DNA of 50,301 bases from an uncultured Kiritimatiellota bacterium (GTDB lineage: Bacteria > Verrucomicrobiota > Kiritimatiellia > RFP12 > UBA1067): the NCBI GenBank assembly GCA_934667425.1, contig CAKULV010000020.1, positions 1-50,301 on the forward strand, given 5' to 3'. Shown here in pieces: positions 40,895 to 49,584 of the stretch. The notes under the pieces were generated by a model that did no database searches, had not been told where the DNA came from, and saw only the letters and a list, made by a program, of their open reading frames with translations. Each line of letters begins with the position of its first letter. Within the stretch, counting starts at the first letter, position 1. A program made the translations under genes and the position numbers.

Positions 40895-43005
40895 TGGCGT
40901 TGTTCGGTTTTCTCTTCGCGGCGGTCGTCTCGGTGCATCCGCAGGGCTTCGATTGCGGCGGATGGTCTCTCGACTCGCAGTTCATGGATGTCATGGGCTC
41001 GCCGTATCTTCTCGCGCATGGCATCGGCGAGCGGGTATGCGATGCCAAGGCGTCCGTCGCCTTCCCGCATCCCGGTAAGTATCGCATGTGGGTGCGCACC
41101 CGCAACTGGGCGGATGGCAGTCCCGGCAAGTTCAAGGTTGCCGTTGACGGCAAGCCATTGGACAAGGTCTTTGGAGCGGCGCGGCGCGAGTGGGACTGGG
41201 AGGATGGCGGTGAAGTGACGGTCGGCGAACGGGCGGAGGTGCGTCTTCAGGATATTACCGGATTCGATGGACGATGCGCGGGCATAGTGTTCTCCGACGA
41301 TGGAACAGTTCCGAAGGGTGCGTTGAAGATAGATTGCGCGGACGTGTCGGAGGCTGTCGAGGCCGATTTCGTCGTCGTCGGCGGCGGTCTTCCGGGGACG
41401 TGCGCGGCGTTGGCGGCGGCGCGGCGCGGCCTTAAGGTTGTGCTGGTGCAGGATCGTCCCGTGCTTGGGGGGAACGGATCTGCCGAGATACGCGTATGGT
41501 CGGCGGGCGAGGCGAGGTATCCTCTCGTGCGGGAGGTGCGCAACCTTTTCATGAACCGCGACCCCAACCAGTCATTGTGCGATGCGCGGCGCATGCGGAT
41601 CATCGAGGATGAAAAGATGCTCGAAGTCAGGCTTTCGACGCGCGTATTCGCGGCTGAACGCAAGGGGAACAGCATAGTCGCCGCACGGGCCGTCGATCTC
41701 AGGGCCAACCGCGTGGTGGAATTCCGCGCCCCGCTTTTCTGCGATGCGACTGGAGACGGGTGGCTTGGGTATTACGCAGGGGCGGAATACCGCATGGGAC
41801 GCGAGGGGCGGGGCGAGTTTGGCGAGAGTTTCGCGCCGGAGAAGGGCGATGGCGACACGCTTGGCTCGTCCATAATGTGGACAAGCGTCGAGGGGAATGA
41901 CGCGGTGGCCTTTTCGGCGCCATGGGCTGAGCCGCATGCGCAGGGTGAAACCGCAGTCAATGGCGAATGGAATTGGGAGTACGGCATCCACAGGGACATG
42001 ATCGAAGATGGCGAGGAGATTCGGGATCGGCTGCTGCTTGCGATATACGGGGCGTTCTCGCGCGCCAAGAAAGACCCGAAGAACGCAAGGCGCATCATCA
42101 ATTTCTGTCCGTATCTCCTCGGCAAACGCGAATCGCGCCGCCTCATGGGAGACTGGGTGCTTTCGGAAAAGGACATTACCGGACACCGTCCGTTCGAGGA
42201 TGCGATAGCTTCGGGTTCGTGGTCTATAGACTTGCACTACGACACGTTCAAGCCTGGCGTTGACTTCCTTACGGATTGCGAGCAGCCGCATTACGGGCGG
42301 TATTTCATACCGTACCGCTCGATATACTCCAGGAACATCGATAATCTGTTCATGGTCGGAAGATGCTTCAGCTGTACGCACGTAGGCCTTGGATCGCCTC
42401 GGGTGATGAATACGCTGTCGCAGCTCGGCGTCGCCGCCGGGGAGGCCGCATCGCTCTGCCGAGACAAGGGAGTCAAGCCTCGTGCCATATACGCGGATGG
42501 AGCGTATCGCGAATTGCAGAAGCGGCTTGGCGGCGGTTTCCCCGGTGTGCCGGACGAGACGTCCAAAGGCTGGATCATCGTTGACGATGAAGATGATGGC
42601 GTGACGTTCGGCAAAGGATGGAACGCTGGTCACAACCCCAATGGCGAACAGGTCGGCCACATTTCCCATTTCGCCGGAGGCGACCATTGGCGACCAAACA
42701 AGCCTGAAGGGGCGCAAGTCGGCGACGCGACGTACCCGGTGCCGATCAGGGAGGCTGGACGCTATGCCGTATACAGCCGCGTTCCGTGGCATCAGGCGAT
42801 GAAGCCCGGTTCGCGCACCGTGTTCAAGCTCACGGGGCCGGGCTTCTCGTATCGCTTCGAAGGCGATCAGGGCCTTATGCCGGGAAGGTGGCGCAAGTTC
42901 GGCGAGTTCCGCCTGTCTCCGGGCACAACGCTTGTTATCCTCGCCGGCGAATCGCATGGAACCGTTATCGCGGACGGCTTTGCCTTCGAGCGATTGCCGG
43001 ATTGA
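40891..43005 (+). CDS. FAD-dependent oxidoreductase flanked by beta-sandwich domains
   Basis: The 704-residue protein starts at ATG 40891, eight bases after AAGGAG. Its N-terminus (MMALFGFLFAAVVSV) is hydrophobic but lacks basic residues, so export is uncertain. About 20-145 is a beta-sandwich (ASVAFPHPGKYRMWVRTRNW). About 158-520 is a FAD_oxidored-type domain with the dinucleotide motif VVVGGGLPGTCAALAAARRG (GGGLPG at 164-169) and VLGGNGSAEIRVW. It closes with a FAD-family end, NLFMVGRCFSCTHVGLGS. About 550-704 is a second beta-sandwich (IREAGRYAVYSRVPWHQAMK). The family includes enzymes annotated as xanthan-lyase-like or sugar oxidoreductases. Its place at the end of the glycan operon suggests sugar oxidation. 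Confidence 0.72.
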   Translation: MMALFGFLFAAVVSVHPQGFDCGGWSLDSQFMDVMGSPYLLAHGIGERVCDAKASVAFPHPGKYRMWVRTRNWADGSPGKFKVAVDGKPLDKVFGAARREWDWEDGGEVTVGERAEVRLQDITGFDGRCAGIVFSDDGTVPKGALKIDCADVSEAVEADFVVVGGGLPGTCAALAAARRGLKVVLVQDRPVLGGNGSAEIRVWSAGEARYPLVREVRNLFMNRDPNQSLCDARRMRIIEDEKMLEVRLSTRVFAAERKGNSIVAARAVDLRANRVVEFRAPLFCDATGDGWLGYYAGAEYRMGREGRGEFGESFAPEKGDGDTLGSSIMWTSVEGNDAVAFSAPWAEPHAQGETAVNGEWNWEYGIHRDMIEDGEEIRDRLLLAIYGAFSRAKKDPKNARRIINFCPYLLGKRESRRLMGDWVLSEKDITGHRPFEDAIASGSWSIDLHYDTFKPGVDFLTDCEQPHYGRYFIPYRSIYSRNIDNLFMVGRCFSCTHVGLGSPRVMNTLSQLGVAAGEAASLCRDKGVKPRAIYADGAYRELQKRLGGGFPGVPDETSKGWIIVDDEDDGVTFGKGWNAGHNPNGEQVGHISHFAGGDHWRPNKPEGAQVGDATYPVPIREAGRYAVYSRVPWHQAMKPGSRTVFKLTGPGFSYRFEGDQGLMPGRWRKFGEFRLSPGTTLVILAGESHGTVIADGFAFERLPD

Positions 43006-43058
43006 CGACGGGCTGCAGGCTCCGCCGCGTTCTCCATGAAGAACAAAGCGGTGAGATG

Positions 43059-43067
43059 TGGTATAAT
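43059..43067 (+). promoter_or_regulatory. Extended -10 promoter giving a leaderless proA mRNA
   Basis: TGG-TATAAT is followed by seven bases (tgcgcac) and the proA ATG at 43075. The string ATGTGGTATAAT is identical to that before the gene at 26878. No -35 hexamer or Shine-Dalgarno is visible. Confidence 0.65.
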
Positions 43068-43074
43068 TGCGCAC

Positions 43075-44283
43075 ATGGAAACAGAAGAGATTATTCACGG
43101 TTTGGCGGTCAAGGCGCGTGCGGCGGCCTTGAAGATGGGTGCGTATTCAACGGAGAGCAAGAACGCCGCCCTGATGGCGATAGCGGATGCGCTCGAGTCG
43201 ATGAAGCCCCGGATTGACGCGGCGAATGCGGAGGATGTCGCGGCGGCCAAGGCGAATGGCGTATCTCCGGCAATGATCGACAGGCTTACGCTTACCGAGT
43301 CGCGGTTCAGGTCGATGGTCGATGGAGTGCGGCACGTCGCCACGCTTCCCGACCCCGTAGGCGAGCTGATCTGGGAGAGGGATCGTCCAAGCGGAATACA
43401 CATACGCAAGGTGCGCCAGCCGTTTGGCGTGATTGCGGTCGTTTTCGAGTCGCGTCCGAACGTGTTCGTGGATACCGCCGCCCTTTGCATAAAGACGTCC
43501 AATGCGGTGATCCTGCGCGGCGGCAAGGAGGCTTTCAGGTCCAACCAGGCCCTTAACGCGGCGGTGCGAACCGGGCTTGAGAAGTCGGGACTGCCCATTG
43601 ATGTGGTGCAGATGGTCGAGACTACCGACCATGCTGGGGTCACAGCCCTTGTCCGTTCCGTCGGGCTTATCGACGTGGCCATCCCTCGCGGCGGCGAACG
43701 CCTCATACGCGCGATGTGCGAGGCCGCGCTGATACCGGTACTGAAGCACTACAACGGCATATGCCACATCTATGTGGACGACAAGGCCGACCTCGGAATG
43801 GCGCTTTCAATCCTTGACAACGCAAAGACGCAGCGGCCCGGAACGTGCAACGCGGCAGAGTGCCTTCTCGTGCATGAACGGCTCGCCCCGCTCTTCATGC
43901 CCATGGTGAAGGCCTGGGCGAAGGACAAGGGCGTCACTCTGCATGAGGATGGCGTTGGCGTGGAATACCTGTCGCTCGACCTCAATGTCGCCACCGTCAA
44001 GGGCGTAGAGGAGGCGATAGCCTTCATAAACGAGCATGGCTCGCACCACTCCGACTGCATCGTCACCAATGACAGGGAGAGGGCGGAGCTTTTCCTCCGC
44101 GACGTCGATTCGGCAGCCGTGTACTGGAATGCGTCGACGCGCTTCACGGATGGGGCCGAATTCGGGATGGGGGCCGAAATCGGCATATCCACCGACAAGC
44201 TCCATGCGCGCGGCCCAATGGGGCTCGAAGAGCTTACCACCTACAAGTATGCGATTGTCGGGGACGGCACGATCCGCCAGTGA
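43075..44283 (+). CDS. proA: Gamma-glutamyl phosphate reductase (ProA)
   Basis: The 402-residue cytoplasmic enzyme reduces gamma-glutamyl phosphate to glutamate 5-semialdehyde with NADPH in proline synthesis. Family motifs are clear: RQPFGVIAVVFESRPNV (114-130), LRGGKEAFRSN (147-157), IPRGGERLIR, HYNGICHIYVD, and the catalytic Cys258 in RPGTCNAAE. Length is slightly shorter than the usual ~415 residues. ATG 43075 is preferred over the in-frame ATG 43036 because family members start with the METEEI-like helix and because the consensus -10 box lies between the two codons. No proB is in the window. This is an ordinary core gene between accessory blocks. Confidence 0.93.
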   Translation: METEEIIHGLAVKARAAALKMGAYSTESKNAALMAIADALESMKPRIDAANAEDVAAAKANGVSPAMIDRLTLTESRFRSMVDGVRHVATLPDPVGELIWERDRPSGIHIRKVRQPFGVIAVVFESRPNVFVDTAALCIKTSNAVILRGGKEAFRSNQALNAAVRTGLEKSGLPIDVVQMVETTDHAGVTALVRSVGLIDVAIPRGGERLIRAMCEAALIPVLKHYNGICHIYVDDKADLGMALSILDNAKTQRPGTCNAAECLLVHERLAPLFMPMVKAWAKDKGVTLHEDGVGVEYLSLDLNVATVKGVEEAIAFINEHGSHHSDCIVTNDRERAELFLRDVDSAAVYWNASTRFTDGAEFGMGAEIGISTDKLHARGPMGLEELTTYKYAIVGDGTIRQ

Positions 44284-44326
44284 TGTTCCGGCGGGTTCAT
44301 GAAGAGCCACGTCGATACAAGTGCCG

Positions 44327-45895
44327 TCACCAGAAGACGCGGATACGCACGTGCGGGCGCATCTCGAAGCGCTTGGTGTTCCTGAGGTGCGGAAAGAGCG
44401 GCTGCACGAGGTGTCCATCCTCTGCCGGGACGACGACGACATCCGGCTTTCCGCCAATCTCCGCTAGGGCCTCAAGCTCCTCGAACTTCGTCCAGTACCC
44501 GACCCTGCCGTTCACGGAGCGGAGATAGAACGGCAACGGCCACGTGTCCTCTGTCGGGACGGCCACGGCGGCGAAGGGGAATCCGTTGGTCTGGCAGAGG
44601 AGCGCCTCGTTGATTGTCGCAGCCATGTCTTTCACCTGCGGAGATGCCGCCGCATAGTTGTACGGAATGTCCCGCGAGTCCGGTTCGGCAACCATCTTGC
44701 GTATGCCAGACAGATGTTCGCCGAATATCACCGAGGCGGAAAGGGCCAGGGGAATCAGGATTGCGCCAAGTTTGGCGTTGGGGGAATTCGGATATGCCTT
44801 TGACAGGATATCGGCGGCCAGCGCATAGCCGAGTGCCAGGGAGAGCATCACACCCATCAGCATCTGAAGAGAACACCATGGCGTCTTGTACGGGATCGCC
44901 GAGTATAGCGCAAAAAGGACCGCCGTGTATGCGCATGCGTAGATATATCCGTTGAGGATGGAAGTGGAAGGACGCTTCTTCAGGGCGAAGCAGACCCCAG
45001 CCACAGGCAGCTGCAGGAGAAGAATCTGCACGAGAACGGTAATCTCGGAGAACCGGCAGGTCCAGTGCATCGGGCCGTCCTTGACGGCATTGCCGCAGAA
45101 CACCCATTTGAGGTACTGCCACCAGGGATGGATGTGTGCGGCGGCCCCTTCGGACGATGCATCCCCGACGGCACGGTGGATGTACGAGAGGGGTGCGGAT
45201 ACGAATGCGTCATATACGCCGTGCCAGTTTTCCGTGAAGGACGAGTACATGATGGCGGATGTGAGAAGGAATCCCAGCAACGCTAGGACGGCATGGCTGG
45301 AGGCGTTTAGTCCGCCGATGGCGTCCGGGGCGCAGTGTCTGCGCCATTTCGGCAGGAACGGCAGGGCGGCAATCGACGCCGCCGCGAACGACAGTACGCT
45401 CGTCTCCTTTGTGGAAAAGGCGAGACCGGCTGCAATTCCAAAGAGCAGGGCCCATTTTCCCTGTCTGGCTTTCGCTTCGGCCGATGTGTGCGGAATGAAG
45501 TATCCTGTACCCGCCCAGAACATCATCATGGTAAAGCAGGCGAGAAGCATCTCCTGGATGAAGTCTGTCGCGAAGAACACGAACATCGGCGCGGTCGCGA
45601 GCAGGGCGGCGAACGCAATGCCGACGGATGCGTTCCGCGCGATCCTGCGCACCGCCGAGAATCCGAGGAGGACGGTTATCGCCGCAAAAAACAGAGGCGT
45701 ACACCTGAGCAGCGTAGCGTCAAGCGTCGCCGTGGAGCTGTTGCCCGCCGCCTTCTGGATCGCGGCCGCCGCATAGTACAGCGTAGGGCCATGGTGATCC
45801 TTCGGATCGTATCTGTACGTCCCCGTCTCAAGCAGACGCCCCGTCGTGAACGCCTGATTCGCCTCGTCCGGATGGAATGTGCGGTCCAGCAACAT
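44327..45895 (-). CDS. Membrane glycosyltransferase-like protein (TIGR03663/GT39-like), possibly short at the N-terminus
   Basis: The 522-residue protein has about ten hydrophobic segments and the family motif F-H-P-D-E at 7-11, followed by DHHGPTLYYAAAA. The acidic pair in the first loop is catalytic in related GT-C enzymes that use polyprenyl-phosphate sugars. Families of this type normally have a first membrane helix before that loop. Here the start codon comes only ten codons before it, no earlier start is available in frame, and no Shine-Dalgarno is close. The gene begins 13 bases after the stop of the upstream gene, so coupling is likely. Its C-terminal 120 residues form a soluble domain (VPTEDTWPLPFYLRS). 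Confidence 0.66.
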   Translation of the reverse strand: MLLDRTFHPDEANQAFTTGRLLETGTYRYDPKDHHGPTLYYAAAAIQKAAGNSSTATLDATLLRCTPLFFAAITVLLGFSAVRRIARNASVGIAFAALLATAPMFVFFATDFIQEMLLACFTMMMFWAGTGYFIPHTSAEAKARQGKWALLFGIAAGLAFSTKETSVLSFAAASIAALPFLPKWRRHCAPDAIGGLNASSHAVLALLGFLLTSAIMYSSFTENWHGVYDAFVSAPLSYIHRAVGDASSEGAAAHIHPWWQYLKWVFCGNAVKDGPMHWTCRFSEITVLVQILLLQLPVAGVCFALKKRPSTSILNGYIYACAYTAVLFALYSAIPYKTPWCSLQMLMGVMLSLALGYALAADILSKAYPNSPNAKLGAILIPLALSASVIFGEHLSGIRKMVAEPDSRDIPYNYAAASPQVKDMAATINEALLCQTNGFPFAAVAVPTEDTWPLPFYLRSVNGRVGYWTKFEELEALAEIGGKPDVVVVPAEDGHLVQPLFPHLRNTKRFEMRPHVRIRVFW

Positions 45896-45908
45896 TGTGT
45901 GGCGTCGG

Positions 45909-48900
45909 CTACTTTCTCCTGAAGAGCGGGGCCGCTATGCGTTGGAGATTCTCGTTGGTGCGGATGCGTTCCATCGTAAGGTTCGCGTCGCTCTGGTACG
46001 CCTGTATTATGGCGCGTTGCGCTTCCGTCACCTGCGAAAGGGCGTCCTTCGCGAGGGCGGAGGCGAGCCAGGCCTCGGCGTCCTGCGGACAGCGCCTCAG
46101 ATACTCGTTAAGCAGCGAGTTCGCCTCTGCCGGCATGCCACCGCTGGTGAGGATCACCGCAAGCTCCTTGCGCACATGGGGTGGCGCATCCGCAGGCAGG
46201 GCGGCAAATGCGCGTTTGGCGGCCTGTGCCGCATCGCCGCGCAGCCCTAACTGCGAAAGGAGCTGCGCACCGAGGCTCAGACAGTCGAAGTCCTTGTCGG
46301 ATTGCTTGTCGCCAAGGGCCTTGCCTGCGTAGGTCTTCGCCTGTGCGGACTGCCCGAGCTGGAAGTAGCATTGGGAGAGCAGCAGGTTCTCCCGCGGACT
46401 GAGGGCTGTGCTTGCCGCCTTGCCCTGCAATGCCGTTATCTGTTCGGTAAGGCCCCTCATGCGCGTCATGTAGTCCCTCATCGGCCTTGTGCGTGTGTTG
46501 TTGGGGTCTACGCGGTCGGTGTAGTCGAGGATGTCCTCCACCGAGTTCCACCTGCGCATGGGCATAAGCACCTCCTGGATGTAGCGGAAGCTCGCTTCGG
46601 GCGAAGCGGGGTAGAGCAGCACCGCCTCGTGGAAAGCCTGTTCCGCTTCGCGGTAGAGCCCGGCATGGGAGTATAGCCCGGCAATGGCGGCACGGAGCTT
46701 GGAGAAGCTCTTCTGCGCGGCGAAATCGCGGCGGAACGCCCGATCCTTCAGCAGACGGCGCATATACCAGTCCCAGAACTCCATGTCGTTCCTGATTATC
46801 TGCGGCGTGAGCGGGTTCGGATCCTTGTTGATCTTCATTATGAGCCCATGCGGCGAGAGATACTTGTACATCCACTGTATCACATAGGACTCCTCCACGT
46901 AGAATGCGCGGCGAAGCCGCTCGTGGTCGAACATCATCTTTGTGAGTATGCCGTTGATCTCCATGACGCCAAGCGCCCCTGTAACCTGGACGCGTCCGTT
47001 CTCGATCTTGAGGTCGGCGTTGGCGTTGCGCTTGCCGCTCTGCACCTCTTCGACGTACACCTGGAACGACTCGGCGGAATCCTCCTTCGACGGAATCCAG
47101 ATCTCGTCTCCGTAGAGGTCGCGCTCCACGCTCATGTACGTGTCGTCCGCAAGCGCGTTCTGAGTGATGAGGTACACGTCCGGACGGAAGTTGGCCGAAT
47201 ATATCATGTACGTGGGCACGAAGCGCCCAGGATCGGTGCCGCCGAAGAATATGGAGTGAGGCTCCATTGATTCCGGCCATAGCGGATTGGGAAGGGGTTC
47301 CTCGCTTGCGAGGAGTTCGTCGCGGATTTCCTCCGCGCCGTCAAGCTGCCAGGCTCCGAACTGCCACCCGAATGTGTGCCCGTTCTGCTCGGCGGAACCG
47401 AGCTCGAACACGAGCCGGTCGTTCGTGTAGTTTTCGTATATCGGTATGAGCGACGTCGCGAGCATCAGTCCGCACAGCGTGTAGACGATCCAGCGCGGCA
47501 GCTTGGCCTCGCCGCCGCCTGTGGATGCACTGGACGGCACGAGCCTGCGCCACAGCATCACGGCGAATCTGGCGCCGAACACGAGCCCGTAGCCGATCCA
47601 GAGCGCGAACATGCCATGCGACGAAATGAACTTCACCTTCTGGATGAAGCCATCCTGCACATCGCCCTTGGTGTTCGCGAGGGCGATCAGCAAGACGGAC
47701 ATCACGAGAAGGCAGCTGCCGATCGCCGCGAGCCAGCTGTACCACAGGCGGCGATGCTCCCTCTTCACGAAGAGGTGGCCGAGCGGGAACGATGCGAGCG
47801 CGACGGCCATCAGCACTGCCGTGAACTGGGTGCGGAGATCCTTTACGTAGAATCCAAGCTCCTTGAGGAAGTGGAGCGAGAACACGTCGCCCATCTTTAT
47901 GGCCTCGTATTGGCCTCGAGTGATCGCGTGCTTGAATCCCTCCCAGGTACGCGGATACCCCCAGTTCATCGGGGGGTTCCTGAGGTCGGAGACGATCGGC
48001 ATGTAGGCGTAGAACGACACGCCTATCTCCGCGAGCAGGGTGGCGATCGCCATGGATCTCCCGGTCGGCAGGGCCGCGAACGCGAGGCCGAGCACGATGA
48101 AGTTCCATATTATGGGCCAGAAGAACCACCAGCTCTGCGGGTGCGTAAGGCCGTTCATCGCGCCTTTCTCAAGCAGCACGAACACCGTGATCTGCACGGC
48201 CGCGACCGGCACCGCGTACGCGAGCCCGCGAGGCGTCTTCCACGCAAGGGCGAATAGCGCCGCGATCCCGACGAGGAGCAGAGTGTTCTCCTTCATGAAC
48301 GAATGCGGCACTCCCCGATATCCGGCGGCATCCGCGGAAGGGCCGCTTCCCGCTATGGCGAGCGCGACCAGGCCGCAGACGGCCGCCGCCGCTATCCATC
48401 GCCAGTCTTTCCTGTCCTTCGTCATGGCGAAGCCGATTGAGCACACTACCGAACCGAGCAGGAACGCGCCGATGAACGCATACTTGGATGGCGTGAGCAG
48501 GGGGGCTATGAGCTGTTCGTTGGCCGTGTTCCATTCGGCGTGGCCGGGGAAGAGGGCTGCGGCAAGCACGAGCGCGACCCCGGCGAAGCCGATGACTTTC
48601 CAAGCCCTGCGGATGAATGGCGCGAGTATCACGAGAATGCAGCCGATCCACAGGAGGATCCCGTTGGGGCACGATTCCGTCTTCAGCACGGGCTCGAACT
48701 TGTTTATCACCTCGGCGCTCATGTATGCGTTGGCCCGCAGCATGCAGCCGGTCTTGAGCATGATGTACGTGAGGCCGATCGGTATGAGAATGAGCAGGGT
48801 GTCGCGGAACATCTTTGCGTCCTTGAGCGCAATGATGACGGCTATCGGAACCGCCGCGAGAAGGAGCACCTGGTAGTTCGTGAGGCCAAGGCCGAAGACG

Positions 48901-49499
48901 AACGACGTAAGCCACAGTATCTTGTCGGAAGGCTTGCGCATCCAGCGGTAGGAAAGCAAAAACACCCACATGAGGAACAGGGCGTTCAGGGAATATATCT
49001 CCACGATGGTGGACTGCGACCACATCACCGGAGAGAAGGCGAAGACGAGCGCGGCGGCGACTCCGCCGGAGAATGCGAAAAGCGAGTTCGTCCTGCCGCA
49101 TTCCGCGTTCTGCGCATCGTCACTTGGCTTCATCATGTCCATGCTCGACCGGCATATGAGCATGGCGGTGCAGCCGGCCGCGAACGCCCCTGTCACCGCG
49201 GAGAACAGCGACATCGCCCATGCGGGCGTGGGATGCCCCATGTACGTCACCCACGAGAACAGCCGGCAGAACACCCAGCCGCACATGCTCCAGAACGGAT
49301 ATCCCGGCGGGTGCGGCACCCCGAGGTGGTCCGCCGCAGTCGCGAGCTCGCCAGAATCCTCGAGACCCACGGACGGCCCGAGGGTGAAGAAGTACACCAT
49401 GAAGGCGGAAAGGGTCGCCGTCCAGAATGCGGCCCAATCGACCTTCGTGAAAAACTTGCGCTCTTTATCAAAGCACATATCTTGGTCGTTGCTGTTCAA
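45909..49499 (-). CDS. DUF2723/GT117-type membrane protein with TPR-like C-terminus
   Basis: This 1196-residue protein opens with a DUF2723 region: a helix (DWAAFWTATLSAFMVYFFTL), then LEDSGELATAADHLGVPHPP with the acidic pair Glu47-Asp48 and HPPGYP (63-68). About fifteen further membrane segments extend to roughly residue 690. The soluble C-terminal 450 residues end in tetratricopeptide-like helices (LLSQCYFQLGQSAQAKTYAG; AWLASALAKDALSQVTEAQR). DUF2723 proteins are GT-C type glycosyltransferases, some linked to protein O-glycosylation. The TTG start at 49499 is chosen because GGGAG lies seven bases upstream; ATG 49478 is an alternative. It forms an operon with the gene at 44327. Confidence 0.8.
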   Translation of the reverse strand: MNSNDQDMCFDKERKFFTKVDWAAFWTATLSAFMVYFFTLGPSVGLEDSGELATAADHLGVPHPPGYPFWSMCGWVFCRLFSWVTYMGHPTPAWAMSLFSAVTGAFAAGCTAMLICRSSMDMMKPSDDAQNAECGRTNSLFAFSGGVAAALVFAFSPVMWSQSTIVEIYSLNALFLMWVFLLSYRWMRKPSDKILWLTSFVFGLGLTNYQVLLLAAVPIAVIIALKDAKMFRDTLLILIPIGLTYIMLKTGCMLRANAYMSAEVINKFEPVLKTESCPNGILLWIGCILVILAPFIRRAWKVIGFAGVALVLAAALFPGHAEWNTANEQLIAPLLTPSKYAFIGAFLLGSVVCSIGFAMTKDRKDWRWIAAAAVCGLVALAIAGSGPSADAAGYRGVPHSFMKENTLLLVGIAALFALAWKTPRGLAYAVPVAAVQITVFVLLEKGAMNGLTHPQSWWFFWPIIWNFIVLGLAFAALPTGRSMAIATLLAEIGVSFYAYMPIVSDLRNPPMNWGYPRTWEGFKHAITRGQYEAIKMGDVFSLHFLKELGFYVKDLRTQFTAVLMAVALASFPLGHLFVKREHRRLWYSWLAAIGSCLLVMSVLLIALANTKGDVQDGFIQKVKFISSHGMFALWIGYGLVFGARFAVMLWRRLVPSSASTGGGEAKLPRWIVYTLCGLMLATSLIPIYENYTNDRLVFELGSAEQNGHTFGWQFGAWQLDGAEEIRDELLASEEPLPNPLWPESMEPHSIFFGGTDPGRFVPTYMIYSANFRPDVYLITQNALADDTYMSVERDLYGDEIWIPSKEDSAESFQVYVEEVQSGKRNANADLKIENGRVQVTGALGVMEINGILTKMMFDHERLRRAFYVEESYVIQWMYKYLSPHGLIMKINKDPNPLTPQIIRNDMEFWDWYMRRLLKDRAFRRDFAAQKSFSKLRAAIAGLYSHAGLYREAEQAFHEAVLLYPASPEASFRYIQEVLMPMRRWNSVEDILDYTDRVDPNNTRTRPMRDYMTRMRGLTEQITALQGKAASTALSPRENLLLSQCYFQLGQSAQAKTYAGKALGDKQSDKDFDCLSLGAQLLSQLGLRGDAAQAAKRAFAALPADAPPHVRKELAVILTSGGMPAEANSLLNEYLRRCPQDAEAWLASALAKDALSQVTEAQRAIIQAYQSDANLTMERIRTNENLQRIAAPLFRRK

Positions 49500-49506
49500 T
49501 TCAATT

Positions 49507-49550
49507 CTCCCGCGAAAAATAAAGTGCTATTTTACCATATATCGCGGGAG
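49507..49550. promoter_or_regulatory. Promoter of the glycosyltransferase operon framed by a 9-bp inverted repeat
   Basis: On the minus strand TGG-TAAAAT (49537-49529) is an extended -10 box. Transcription would start near 49522, giving a leader of about 23 bases. Perfect 9-bp arms, CTCCCGCGA (49507-49515) and TCGCGGGAG (49542-49550), lie either side of the -10. The downstream arm also contains the Shine-Dalgarno. Only one arm is in the mRNA, so a DNA-binding role is likelier than an RNA hairpin. Confidence 0.45.
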
Positions 49551-49558
49551 TGTGTGCG

Positions 49559-49580
49559 CCGCCATGTTGGTAGATGGCGG
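49559..49580 (-). terminator. Stem-loop after the right-edge glycosidase gene
   Basis: CCGCCAT and ATGGCGG form a perfect 7-bp stem with an 8-base loop, beginning four bases after the stop of the gene ending at 49585. No T-run follows, so this would be a non-canonical terminator or an mRNA-end hairpin. Confidence 0.35.
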
Positions 49581-49584
49581 TTGA

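Noticed and set aside
43036..43074. Upstream in-frame ATG for proA
   Set aside because: It would put the start 5' of the consensus -10 box and add residues not typical of the family.
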